Source of the DNA: Pseudomonas sp. Irchel 3H7
Lineage (GTDB): Bacteria > Pseudomonadota > Gammaproteobacteria > Pseudomonadales > Pseudomonadaceae
DNA length: 64,000 nucleotides
Reading direction: 5' to 3'
Assembly: GCF_900187605.1 (NCBI RefSeq)
Contig: NZ_FYEA01000009.1
Location: 62,001-126,000 of the forward strand
Position numbers and translations under genes: made by a program. Below are positions 48,120 through 56,877 of the stretch, in pieces (position 1 is the stretch's first letter; the number at the start of each line of letters is the position of its first letter). The notes beneath the pieces were generated by a model. The model was not told the DNA's origin, made no database searches, and was given only the letters and a program-made list of their open reading frames with translations.

Positions 48120-51059
48120 ATGACCCTGCCCGTGCTTGCCGAACTGCCTGCCATTCTCCTGCCGTTGGTCACTCGATCCGAGCAGTCGTTCCGTACGGCT
48201 GTCGCCGCGCTGGAAGACGATCATGGCTTGGCGAACTGGACGCCGGAGCGCTGGGCGCAGTTCGCCCGTGTCACCGCTGCCAGCGAATTTGTCATTGAAC
48301 AGAGCGTTCGTGACCCTTTGATGTTGCTGTCACTGGTGCAGTCCGGCGAACTCGACCGGGCCTTCGCGCCGGGTGAATTGTGTGCGCAGATTGCTGCGGC
48401 AGTGAACGCCGCGCAAACCGAAGATGAACTCGGCCGCGCCTTGCGCCGCCAGCGCGCTCGCCATCAAGTGCGGATCATCTGGCGCGATCTCACCCGTCAG
48501 GCCGATCTGGTGCAGACCTGCCGCGATCTCTCGGATATGGCCGACGCGACTATCGACCAGGCTTATCAATGGTTGTACAGCCGCCATTGCGAACAATTCG
48601 GTACGCCGACCGGCCGCCGCAGCGGTGAGCCGCAGCAAATGGTCATTCTCGGCATGGGCAAGCTCGGCGCCGTCGAGCTGAACCTGTCTTCAGATATCGA
48701 TCTGATCTTCGCCTACCCCGAGGGCGGCGAAACGGTGGGCGTGAAGCGCTCGCTGGATAATCAGGAATTCTTTATTCGTCTCGGCCAGCGCTTGATCAAG
48801 GCGCTGGACCCGATGACCGTCGATGGCTTTGTGTTTCGTGTCGACATGCGCCTGCGCCCGTACGGCTCGTCCGGCGCGCTGGTGCTGAGCTTCAATGCGC
48901 TTGAGCAGTATTACCAGGATCAGGGCCGCGACTGGGAACGCTACGCGATGATCAAGGCGCGGGTGGTGGCCGGCGATCAGGTCGCGGGCGCGCAGTTGCT
49001 CGACATGTTGCGACCGTTCGTTTATCGACGTTACCTCGATTTTTCGGCGATCGAAGCGCTGCGCACCATGAAGCAGTTGATCCAGCAGGAAGTGCGGCGC
49101 AAGGGCATGGCCGACAACATCAAGCTGGGCTCCGGTGGGATTCGTGAGGTCGAGTTTATCGCTCAGGCCTTTCAGTTGATCCATGGTGGCCGCGACCTGA
49201 GCCTGCAACAGCGTCCTCTATTAAAGGTGCTGAGTACGCTGGAAGGGCAGGGTTATTTGCCGCCGGCAGTGATCAGCGAGTTGCGCGAAGGCTACGAATT
49301 TCTCCGGTACACCGAACACGCCATTCAAGCGATCGCCGACCGCCAGACCCAGATGCTGCCGGATGGCGCGCAGGATCAGGCACGCATTGCCTTCATGCTC
49401 GGTTTCGCCGACTGGGATGCTTTCCACGAAAAACTGATGTTCTGGCGCGGTCGCGTCGCTTGGCACTTCGCTCAGGTGATTGCCGATCCCGACGAGGATG
49501 AAGGCGCCGCAAGTGAAGTGGTGGTCGGTGGTGAATGGCTGCCGCTGTGGGAAGAGGCGCAGGACGAAGAGGCCGCGTGCCGGCAGTTGGAGGAGGGCGG
49601 TTTTGCCGATGCCAGCAAAGCTCTGAAGGCGCTGGCCGGATTGCGCAGCAGTCCGCAACTGCGGGCGATGCAGCGGTTGGGGCGTGAGCGTCTCGACGCC
49701 TTTATTCCGCGTCTGTTGGCGCAGGCTGTCGAGCATGCCAACCCGGATTTGGTGCTTGAACGCGTGCTGCCGCTGGTGGAAGCAGTTGCCCGGCGTTCGG
49801 CTTATCTGGTCTTGCTGACGGAAAACCCCGGCGCCCTGCGACGCTTGCTGACACTGTGTGCAGCGAGCCCGTGGATCGCCGAGCAGATCACCCGCTTCCC
49901 GCTGCTGCTGGATGAATTGCTTAACGAAGGTCGTTTGTTCAAGCCGCCCTTGGCGCCGGAACTGGCCGCCGAGTTGCGCGAGCGGTTGACGCGGATTCCC
50001 GAAGATGACCTCGAACAACAAATGGAAGCCCTGCGCCATTTCAAACTGGCGCACCGCTTGCGCGTCGCCGCCTCGGAAATTGCCGGCAGCCTGCCGCTGA
50101 TGAAAGTCAGCGATTACCTGACCTGGCTGGCCGAAGCGATTCTTGAACAAGTGCTGGCCCTGGCCTGGCGCCAGACGGTGGCCAAGTACGGCACGCCGCT
50201 GCGCACCGACGGCACCTTGTGCGATCCAGGTTTCATCATTGTCGGTTACGGCAAAGTCGGCGGTCTGGAATTGGGCCATGGTTCGGACCTGGACCTGGTG
50301 TTTATCCACAACGGCGATCCACAGGCGGAAACCGACGGGCCGAAGTCGATTGATGGCGCGCAGTTTTTCACGCGCCTGGGGCAGCGGATCATTCACTTGC
50401 TGACGGCGCAGACCAACTCCGGTCAGCTCTACGAAGTGGACATGCGTCTGCGCCCATCCGGTGCTTCGGGGCTGTTGGTCAGTTCGTTGGGTGCGTTTGC
50501 CCGCTATCAGGAAAATGAAGCCTGGACCTGGGAACATCAGGCCCTGGTGCGGGCGCGGGTGTTGGTCGGTAGTCAGGATGTCGGTCAGGCGTTCGAGAAA
50601 GTTCGCGCCCAGGTGCTGGGCAAGGCGCGTGATCTGGCCAAGCTGCAACAGGAAGTCAGCGAGATGCGCGCGAAGATGCGCGATAACCTTGGCACCAAGA
50701 GCACCGCAGCCGGTACCGCAGCAAATGCCTTCGACGCCACGGCGCCGTTCGACCTCAAGCAGGACGCCGGTGGTATCGTCGATATTGAATTTATGGTGCA
50801 ATACGCGGCCCTGGCGTGGTCGCACAGCCACCCGCCACTGCTGCGCTGGACCGATAACATCCGCATTCTGGAAGAGCTGGAACACGAAGGGCTGATGCCT
50901 GCCGAAGATGCCAGCCTGTTGCGCGAGGCCTATAAAGCCTACCGCTCCGCCGCCCACCGGCAGGCCTTGCAGAAGGACCCGGGGGTGATTGCCGGAGACC
51001 AGTTTGTCGAAGAACGGCGGCAGGTTTTGCGGATATGGAAAGAGATGGGGCTAAGCTGA
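48120..51059 (+). CDS. glnE: Bifunctional glutamine synthetase adenylyltransferase/removase
   Basis: A 979-residue two-headed enzyme that adds and removes AMP on glutamine synthetase to set nitrogen assimilation. The N-terminal (removase) nucleotidyltransferase motif GMGKLGAVELNLSSDIDLIF starts at about residue 178; the C-terminal (transferase) motif GYGKVGGLELGHGSDLDLVF is near 708. Both keep the paired Asp. AAGGATAGACC precedes the ATG. It is divergent from aceE and is followed by two REPINs and a hairpin before waaF. Unlike in P. aeruginosa, ilvE does not lie between glnE and waaF. Confidence 0.97.
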   Translation: MTLPVLAELPAILLPLVTRSEQSFRTAVAALEDDHGLANWTPERWAQFARVTAASEFVIEQSVRDPLMLLSLVQSGELDRAFAPGELCAQIAAAVNAAQTEDELGRALRRQRARHQVRIIWRDLTRQADLVQTCRDLSDMADATIDQAYQWLYSRHCEQFGTPTGRRSGEPQQMVILGMGKLGAVELNLSSDIDLIFAYPEGGETVGVKRSLDNQEFFIRLGQRLIKALDPMTVDGFVFRVDMRLRPYGSSGALVLSFNALEQYYQDQGRDWERYAMIKARVVAGDQVAGAQLLDMLRPFVYRRYLDFSAIEALRTMKQLIQQEVRRKGMADNIKLGSGGIREVEFIAQAFQLIHGGRDLSLQQRPLLKVLSTLEGQGYLPPAVISELREGYEFLRYTEHAIQAIADRQTQMLPDGAQDQARIAFMLGFADWDAFHEKLMFWRGRVAWHFAQVIADPDEDEGAASEVVVGGEWLPLWEEAQDEEAACRQLEEGGFADASKALKALAGLRSSPQLRAMQRLGRERLDAFIPRLLAQAVEHANPDLVLERVLPLVEAVARRSAYLVLLTENPGALRRLLTLCAASPWIAEQITRFPLLLDELLNEGRLFKPPLAPELAAELRERLTRIPEDDLEQQMEALRHFKLAHRLRVAASEIAGSLPLMKVSDYLTWLAEAILEQVLALAWRQTVAKYGTPLRTDGTLCDPGFIIVGYGKVGGLELGHGSDLDLVFIHNGDPQAETDGPKSIDGAQFFTRLGQRIIHLLTAQTNSGQLYEVDMRLRPSGASGLLVSSLGAFARYQENEAWTWEHQALVRARVLVGSQDVGQAFEKVRAQVLGKARDLAKLQQEVSEMRAKMRDNLGTKSTAAGTAANAFDATAPFDLKQDAGGIVDIEFMVQYAALAWSHSHPPLLRWTDNIRILEELEHEGLMPAEDASLLREAYKAYRSAAHRQALQKDPGVIAGDQFVEERRQVLRIWKEMGLS

Positions 51060-51088
51060 AACGCAGATGTAAGAATGAATGCAAAACC

Positions 51089-51179
51089 CTGTGGGAGTGA
51101 GCCTGCTCGCGATAGCGGAGTATCAGACGACAACAATGTTGAATGTAACGACCCCATCGCGAGCAGGCTCACTCCTACA
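51089..51179. repeat. REPIN, GAGCCTGCTCGC type
   Basis: Arms CTGTGGGAGTGAGCCTGCTC... (from 51089) and CATCGCGAGCAGGCTCACTC... (to 51179), about 38 bases apart. The first of two in the 310-base glnE-waaF gap. Confidence 0.9.
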
Positions 51180-51224
51180 ATGAATCTGCGGTGAGTCGCA
51201 GATGTGTGAACAGAGGCAAAACCA

Positions 51225-51313
51225 TGTGGGAGCGAGCCTGCTCGCGATAGCGGAGTGACAGTCGACAGTCATGTTGAAGGTAATGACCCATCGCAAGCAG
51301 TGCCGCTCCCTCA
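51225..51313. repeat. REPIN, GAGCCTGCTCGC type, one arm decayed
   Basis: A good left arm (51225-51252) and a right arm (51289-51313) with several changes, reading CATCGCAAGCAGTGCCGCTC, so the pair is no longer a perfect palindrome. Confidence 0.8.
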
Positions 51314-51327
51314 GTGATTCTCGAGGC

Positions 51328-51349
51328 GGGGAGGCGTAAATGCCTCCCC
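51328..51349 (+). terminator. Stem-loop ahead of waaF
   Basis: GGGGAGGC-GTAAAT-GCCTCCCC, 8-bp stem. It ends 20 bases before the waaF ATG, without a T-run. It may end read-through from glnE or act in the waaF leader. Confidence 0.45.
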
Positions 51350-51369
51350 GGTTCGTTTATGGAAACCAC

Positions 51370-52404
51370 ATGAATATTCTGATCGTTGGGCCCAGTTGGG
51401 TCGGTGACATGGTGATGGCGCAGACACTGTTTCAGTGTCTCAAGCAGCGCCACCCGCAATGCGAAATCGACGTGCTGGCCCCCGAGTGGAGCCGGCCGAT
51501 CCTTGAGCGCATGCCTGAAGTGCGCAAGGCCTTGAGCTTCCCGCTCGGCCACGGCGCGCTGGAATTGGCGACGCGTCGGCGCATCGGCAAGTCTCTGCGT
51601 GGCCAGTACGATCAGGCGATCCTGCTGCCCAACTCGCTGAAATCGGCGCTGGTGCCGTTTTTCGCCGGCATCCCGAAACGCACGGGCTGGCGCGGCGAGT
51701 TCCGTTACGGCCTGCTCAACGACGTACGCACCCTTGATAAAGCACGCTATCCGCTGATGATCGAGCGGTTCATGGCGTTGGCCTATGAGCCGAACGCCGA
51801 GCTGCCGAAGCCGTATCCGCGCCCAAGTCTGCAAATCGATCCGGTGACCCGTGAAGCGGCGCTGGCCAAGTTTGGCCTGACCCTTGATCGCCCGGTGTTG
51901 GCGCTGTGCCCCGGTGCCGAGTTCGGCGAGTCCAAGCGCTGGCCGTCCGAGCATTACGCCAAAGTCGCCGAAGCGCGCATTCGCGAAGGCTGGCAGGTGT
52001 GGCTGTTCGGTTCGAAAAACGATCACGCCGTCGGTGAAGATATCCGCGCACGCTTGATCCCGGGCCTGCGTGAAGAATCAGTCAACCTCAGTGGCGGAAC
52101 CTCGCTCGCCGAAGCCATCGACCTGCTGTCCTGCGCCGATGCGGTGGTCTCCAACGATTCCGGCCTGATGCACGTTGCCGCTGCGCTGAACCGCCCATTG
52201 GTGGCGGTCTACGGCTCGACTTCGCCGGGCTTTACCCCGCCGCTGGCCGAACACGTCGAAGTGGTGCGTCTGGGCCTCGATTGCAGCCCGTGCTTCGACC
52301 GCACCTGCCGCTTCGGTCATTACAACTGCCTGCGCCAGCTGATGCCGGACGCGGTCAACGATGCCTTGCAGAAATTGCAGGGCTCAGTGGTCGAGGTTCA
52401 TTAA
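51370..52404 (+). CDS. waaF: ADP-heptose:LPS heptosyltransferase II WaaF
   Basis: A 344-residue family 9 glycosyltransferase that adds the second heptose of the LPS inner core at the inner membrane. N-terminus NILIVGPSWVGDMVMAQTLF is the WaaF signature; the donor site shows as CPGAEFGESKRWP and VSNDSGLMHVAAAL, with GSTSPGFTPPL late in the chain. Start at the ATG at 51370 gives this N-terminus. First gene of a tightly packed LPS core operon; the waaC start codon follows its stop by one base. Confidence 0.96.
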   Translation: MNILIVGPSWVGDMVMAQTLFQCLKQRHPQCEIDVLAPEWSRPILERMPEVRKALSFPLGHGALELATRRRIGKSLRGQYDQAILLPNSLKSALVPFFAGIPKRTGWRGEFRYGLLNDVRTLDKARYPLMIERFMALAYEPNAELPKPYPRPSLQIDPVTREAALAKFGLTLDRPVLALCPGAEFGESKRWPSEHYAKVAEARIREGWQVWLFGSKNDHAVGEDIRARLIPGLREESVNLSGGTSLAEAIDLLSCADAVVSNDSGLMHVAAALNRPLVAVYGSTSPGFTPPLAEHVEVVRLGLDCSPCFDRTCRFGHYNCLRQLMPDAVNDALQKLQGSVVEVH

Positions 52405-52405
52405 G

Positions 52406-53467
52406 TTGCGGGTACTGCTGATCAAGACTTCATCGCTGGGCGACGTGATTCATGCGTTGCCGGCGCTGACCGACGCCGCCAGGGCGATCCCCGGGATCAA
52501 ATTCGACTGGGTTGTGGAAGAAGGCTTTGCCGAGATACCCACCTGGCACCCGGCCGTCGACAAAGTGATTCCGGTGGCGATCCGCCGCTGGCGCAAAAAC
52601 ATCTGGAAAACCATTACCAGCGGCGAGTGGAAACGCTTCAAGCAAAGCGTGCGCGCCAATAAATACGATTTGGTCATCGACGCCCAAGGCCTGCTGAAAA
52701 GCGCCTGGCTGACCCGTTACGTCAAAGCCCCGGTAGCCGGACTCGATAAAGGTTCGGCCCGTGAACCGATGGCCTCGCGTTTCTATGATCGCAAATTGGC
52801 CGTCGCCCGTGGTCAGCACGCCGTCGAGCGGGTGCGGCAGTTGTTCGCCATCGCCCTCGGTTACGACCTGCCAAAAGGCCTCGGCGACTACGGCCTCAAC
52901 GTCGAACGTCTGGTCGAGTTGCCGCGAAAAAACGCCTTCGTGGTGTTCCTGCATGGCACCACTTGGGACACCAAGCACTGGCCGGAAAGTTATTGGCGTG
53001 AACTGACTGAGCGCGTCGGTTACCTCGGCGTCGGCGTCAAACTGCCGTGGGGTAGCCCGCAGGAAAAGGCTCGCGCCGAGCGGATTGCCGCAGGCTTCAA
53101 ACACGCTGAAGTGCTGCCGAAACTCAATCTGGCCGGCGTCGGCAAAGTCCTTGCCGGCGCGCAGGCTTGCGTGGCGGTGGACACCGGTCTTGGCCATTTG
53201 GCCGCCGCACTGGACGTGCCGACCATTTCGCTGTTCGGCCCGACCAACCCGGGCCTGACCGGCGCCTACGGAAAATTGCAGATTCACCTGGCCAGCGACT
53301 TCCCGTGCGCACCTTGCCTGCAAAAGAAATGTACCTATCAACCGACCGCGCAGGATGCCCGTCAGTTTGACCTGAAGCGTGAACAGCCGCTGTGCTTCAC
53401 GCGTTTGAACCCCGAGCGTGTCGCCAGCCGACTGAGCACGTTGTTAATGGCTGAGGAGCTGCGCTGA
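52406..53467 (+). CDS. waaC: ADP-heptose:LPS heptosyltransferase I WaaC
   Basis: A 353-residue family 9 glycosyltransferase that adds the first heptose to Kdo. The N-terminus RVLLIKTSSLGDVIHALPAL is diagnostic. The acceptor/donor part has HGTTWDTKHWPESYW and AVDTGLGHLAAALDVPTISLFGPTNPGLTG. The start is a TTG at 52406, one base after the waaF stop, with GAGG about ten bases upstream; an ATG in frame at 52361 would overlap waaF. It overlaps waaG by 1 base. Confidence 0.95.
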   Translation: MRVLLIKTSSLGDVIHALPALTDAARAIPGIKFDWVVEEGFAEIPTWHPAVDKVIPVAIRRWRKNIWKTITSGEWKRFKQSVRANKYDLVIDAQGLLKSAWLTRYVKAPVAGLDKGSAREPMASRFYDRKLAVARGQHAVERVRQLFAIALGYDLPKGLGDYGLNVERLVELPRKNAFVVFLHGTTWDTKHWPESYWRELTERVGYLGVGVKLPWGSPQEKARAERIAAGFKHAEVLPKLNLAGVGKVLAGAQACVAVDTGLGHLAAALDVPTISLFGPTNPGLTGAYGKLQIHLASDFPCAPCLQKKCTYQPTAQDARQFDLKREQPLCFTRLNPERVASRLSTLLMAEELR

Positions 53468-54588
53468 TGCAATTGGCATTCGTCCTGTACAAATATTTCC
53501 CGTTCGGTGGCTTGCAGCGCGACTTCATGCGCATCGCCCTCGAATGCCAGAAGCGCGGTCATAAGATCCGCGTCTACACGCTGATCTGGGAAGGCGACGT
53601 GCCGCCCGGTTTCGAAGTGCTGGTGGCGCCGGTCAAGGCGTTCTTCAATCACCGTCGCAACGAAAAGCTCAGCGCATGGATGGAGGCGGATCTGGCCAAG
53701 CGCCCGGTCGATCGTCTGATCGGTTTCAACAAGATGCCGGGTCTGGACGTCTATTACGCCGCCGATGGCTGCTTCGAAGACAAGGCGCAGAACCTGCGCC
53801 ATTCGCTGTATCGCCGCTGGGGCCGTTATCGCCACTTTGCCGAATACGAGCGCGCGGTATTCGCCAAAGACGCAAAGACCGAAGTGCTGATGATTTCCGA
53901 AGTGCAGCAACCGCTGTTCATCAAGCATTACGACACGCCGCTTGAGCGTTTCCACCTGTTGCCGCCGGGCATTGCCCAGGATCGTCGCCGCCCGGCGGAT
54001 GCCGATGAGATTCGCGCCGGGTTCCGCGCTGAATTCAATCTCAGGGACGACGAACTGCTGCTGGTGCAGATCGGCTCCGGGTTCAAGACCAAAGGTGTCG
54101 ATCGCAGCCTGAAAGCACTGGCTGCATTGCCTGCCGAACTGAAGAAACGCACCCGGCTGTTTGTAATCGGCCAGGATGACCCCAAATTGTTCCAGATGCA
54201 GAGTGCAACTTTGGGTCTGGGCGATAACGTGACGTTCCTTAAAGGGCGCAGCGATATCCCGCGTTTCCTGCTCGGCGCCGACCTGTTGATTCACCCGGCG
54301 TACAACGAAAACACCGGTACCGTGTTGCTCGAAGCGCTGGTCGCCGGCTTGCCGGTGCTGGTCAGCGCGGTCTGCGGTTACGCCCATTACATCGCCGAGG
54401 CGGACGCCGGGCGAGTGCTGGACGAGCCGTTCGATCAGGCGCAGCTGACGCAGTACCTGACTGACATGTTGCATGACGACGCTGCACGCGCGGCCTGGAG
54501 CCGTAATGGTCTGGCTTTCGCCGAGACGGCCGATCTCTACAGCATGCCGCAGCACGCGGCCGATGTGATTCTGGCGGAGCACGCTTAA
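53467..54588 (+). CDS. waaG: LPS core glycosyltransferase WaaG
   Basis: A 373-residue GT-B enzyme of family 4. The start LAFVLYKYFPFGGLQRDFMRIA is typical of WaaG, and the C-terminal half has the donor-site block HPAYNENTGTVLLEALVAGLPVL with the conserved E-x7-E spacing. It adds the first outer-core sugar onto heptose II (glucose in E. coli; galactosamine in P. aeruginosa), so the sugar here is not certain. It overlaps waaC and waaP by one base each (TGATG, TAATG). Confidence 0.95.
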   Translation: MQLAFVLYKYFPFGGLQRDFMRIALECQKRGHKIRVYTLIWEGDVPPGFEVLVAPVKAFFNHRRNEKLSAWMEADLAKRPVDRLIGFNKMPGLDVYYAADGCFEDKAQNLRHSLYRRWGRYRHFAEYERAVFAKDAKTEVLMISEVQQPLFIKHYDTPLERFHLLPPGIAQDRRRPADADEIRAGFRAEFNLRDDELLLVQIGSGFKTKGVDRSLKALAALPAELKKRTRLFVIGQDDPKLFQMQSATLGLGDNVTFLKGRSDIPRFLLGADLLIHPAYNENTGTVLLEALVAGLPVLVSAVCGYAHYIAEADAGRVLDEPFDQAQLTQYLTDMLHDDAARAAWSRNGLAFAETADLYSMPQHAADVILAEHA

Positions 54589-55394
54589 TGAAGTTGATGC
54601 TGGCTGAACCGTTCAAGAGCCTTTGGGCCGGGCGCGATCCGTTCGCCGAGGTTGAAGGCTTGCAGGGCGAGGTATACCGCGAGCTGGAAGCACGCCGGAC
54701 ACTGCGCACGGAAGTCGACGGTAACGGATTTTTCGTCAAGATCCACCGTGGCATCGGCTGGGGTGAAATCTTCAAAAACCTGCTGACCGCCAAGCTGCCG
54801 GTACTCGGCGCGGGTCAGGAATGGAAGGCCATCCAGCGTCTGCAGGAAGTCGGCGTGCCGACCATGACCGCCGTCGCGTACGGCGAGAAGGGCAGCAACC
54901 CGGCGGATCAGCACTCGTTTATCGTCACCGAAGAACTGGCGCCGACCGTCAGCCTGGAAGACTTCAGCATCGACTGGATCAAGCAGCCGCCGGAGCCAAC
55001 GCTCAAGCGCGCGCTGATCGCCGAAGTCGCGCGCATGACCGGCATGATGCACCGCGCCGGCGTCAACCATCGCGACTGCTACATCTGCCACTTCCTGTTG
55101 CACACCGATAAACCGGTGACGCCGGACGACTTCAAGCTGTCGGTGATCGACCTGCACCGTGCCCAGACCCGCGCGAAAATCACCCAGCGCTGGCGCAACA
55201 AGGATCTGGCCGCGCTGTACTTTTCCGCGCTGGACATCGGCCTGACCCGCCGCGACAAGCTGCGCTTCCTCAAGGGCTATTTCCAGCAACCGCTGCGCCA
55301 GATCCTGGCGCAAGAAGCGCCGCTGCTGAACTGGCTCGAAGGCAAAGCCAACAAGCTCTATGCACGTAAGCAGCGTTACGGGGATGCGCTCTGA
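54588..55394 (+). CDS. waaP: LPS core heptose I kinase WaaP (RfaP)
   Basis: A 268-residue sugar kinase with a protein-kinase-like fold. Present: FVKIHRGIGWGEIFKN (nucleotide-binding Lys region), VTEELAPTVSLEDF (hinge), the catalytic NHRDCYICHFLL and the metal-binding VIDLHRAQTR. WaaP phosphorylates heptose I of the inner core, and in P. aeruginosa it is needed for viability and outer membrane integrity. It overlaps waaG and wapP by 1 base each. Confidence 0.96.
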   Translation: MKLMLAEPFKSLWAGRDPFAEVEGLQGEVYRELEARRTLRTEVDGNGFFVKIHRGIGWGEIFKNLLTAKLPVLGAGQEWKAIQRLQEVGVPTMTAVAYGEKGSNPADQHSFIVTEELAPTVSLEDFSIDWIKQPPEPTLKRALIAEVARMTGMMHRAGVNHRDCYICHFLLHTDKPVTPDDFKLSVIDLHRAQTRAKITQRWRNKDLAALYFSALDIGLTRRDKLRFLKGYFQQPLRQILAQEAPLLNWLEGKANKLYARKQRYGDAL

Positions 55395-56128
55395 TGGCGG
55401 GTTGGACTCTCGAGTCGCAATACAGCGAGCTCGCCGATGATTTTGGCAGCCTCGAAGCCGTCTTTGCGTTGCAGGGCGAGCGCCTGACCCGCGACCCGCT
55501 GTCGGAAGTGATCCGCGTGCAGCGCAACGGCGTCAACTATTACGTCAAACGCTACGTCGGCGCCGGTAAAGGCTTGCGCCGCTACCTCGGCAAGCCGCGA
55601 GTGAAGATGGAATGGCAGAACCTCAAACGCTTCGCCAAGTGGGGCATTCCCACTGCAGAGGTGGTGGCCTGGGGCCTGGAGCGACGTGGCGCGGCGTATG
55701 ATCGCGGCGCCATGATCACGCGCGAATTGCCCAACACCGAAGACCTTTCGGCGCTCGCCGAGCGCAAGGATCCGAAACTCAAGGATCGCGCCTGGGTCGA
55801 TGGCGTCAGTCGGCAACTGGCCGGCTATACCCGGACGATGCATGATCACCGATTTACCCATAACGATTTGAAATGGCGCAACCTGTTGATCGATGAGCAG
55901 GCCCGCATATTTCTGATCGATTGCCCTAACGGCGAGTTCTGGCGCGGCTTCTGGCTCAAGTATCGGATCACCAAGGATCTGGCCTGTCTCGATAAACTCG
56001 CCAAATACCACCTGTCCAATACCCAACGCCTGCGCTTCTATAAGCAATACCGCCAGTGCGATCGGCTTGATAGCGCCGACAAGAAACGGATTCGGCACGT
56101 GGTGAGATTTTTCGAGGGACGCGAATGA
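55394..56128 (+). CDS. wapP: LPS core kinase WapP (InaA/Kdo kinase-like)
   Basis: A 244-residue kinase-like protein. YYVKRYVGAGKGLRRYLGKP carries the ATP-site Lys, HNDLKWRNLLIDE the catalytic Asp and Asn, and LIDCPNGEF the metal site. It is in the position of P. aeruginosa WapP (PA5008), which is implicated in phosphorylating core heptose. It overlaps waaP by one base and the next kinase gene by ATGA. Gene name given from position and motif set. Confidence 0.85.
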   Translation: MAGWTLESQYSELADDFGSLEAVFALQGERLTRDPLSEVIRVQRNGVNYYVKRYVGAGKGLRRYLGKPRVKMEWQNLKRFAKWGIPTAEVVAWGLERRGAAYDRGAMITRELPNTEDLSALAERKDPKLKDRAWVDGVSRQLAGYTRTMHDHRFTHNDLKWRNLLIDEQARIFLIDCPNGEFWRGFWLKYRITKDLACLDKLAKYHLSNTQRLRFYKQYRQCDRLDSADKKRIRHVVRFFEGRE

Positions 56129-56877
56129 CTGATTTTCTTGCCGCTGAAGACCGTGCACTGCTCGAACGCCATGGTCTCGGCACTTTTGACGCACTGTGGG
56201 CCAAACAGCTTGAAGCTGTGGACGAACCCAATACCGCCCGTGGCGGCTGGAGCAGCGTCTTCCGCCTGGACGTGGAAGGGCAGGGTTATTACCTCAAGCG
56301 CCAGAGCAATTATCTGACGCGCACCTTGCACGCGCCTTTCGGTGAACCCAGTTTTGCCCGCGAGTTTCGCAATATCAGCCGCTATCGCAAGCTCGGTATT
56401 CCGGCGCTGCAAGCGGCGTTTTTCGGTGAGCGCAAGGTCGACGGCGAGGTTCGCGCGATCCTGCTGACCCGGGCACTCGATGGCTGGAATGATCTGGAGT
56501 CGCTGTTGCAGCGTTGGGCGCAGCTCAGTGCCGCGCAGCAGTCGGCCATTCTCAAGGCCTGCGGATTGCTGGCGCGACATCTGCACGGTGTGCGTCAGGT
56601 GCACGGCTGCTTTTATCCCAAGCATATTTTTCTGCGCGCCACCGGTGACGGGTATCAGGCGCAATTGATCGACCTGGAAAAAACCCGTCCCTTGTTGTTC
56701 GGCGTGCGTGACCGGATCAAGGACCTGGAGCCGTTGCAACGCCGCGCGCCGGAATGGAACGAGGCACAACTGCGTGAACTGCTGGCGGCTTATCTCGATC
56801 AGCCCACTGACAGCTCGCTGCTCGACAGCTGGCTCGTCCGGCTGACCGCGCGCCGCAGTCACAAGGAGACGCGCTGA
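56125..56877 (+). CDS. InaA-family LPS kinase-like protein (PA5007 position)
   Basis: A 250-residue protein of the lipopolysaccharide kinase (InaA) family. It starts LAAEDRALLERHGLGTFDAL and then has YYLKRQSNYLTR (ATP-site Lys), VHGCFYPKHIFL at the catalytic loop and LIDLEKTRPL at the metal site. The usual catalytic Asp of the loop (HxDxxxxNx) is replaced: the loop reads HGCFYPKHIF, with Cys-Phe-Tyr where D is expected, so activity is open to question. It overlaps both neighbours (ATGA and TGATG). Confidence 0.82.
   Translation: MTDFLAAEDRALLERHGLGTFDALWAKQLEAVDEPNTARGGWSSVFRLDVEGQGYYLKRQSNYLTRTLHAPFGEPSFAREFRNISRYRKLGIPALQAAFFGERKVDGEVRAILLTRALDGWNDLESLLQRWAQLSAAQQSAILKACGLLARHLHGVRQVHGCFYPKHIFLRATGDGYQAQLIDLEKTRPLLFGVRDRIKDLEPLQRRAPEWNEAQLRELLAAYLDQPTDSSLLDSWLVRLTARRSHKETR

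Noticed and set aside
51060..51369. ilvE between glnE and waaF as in P. aeruginosa
   Set aside because: The gap is 310 bases and filled by two REPINs and a hairpin.
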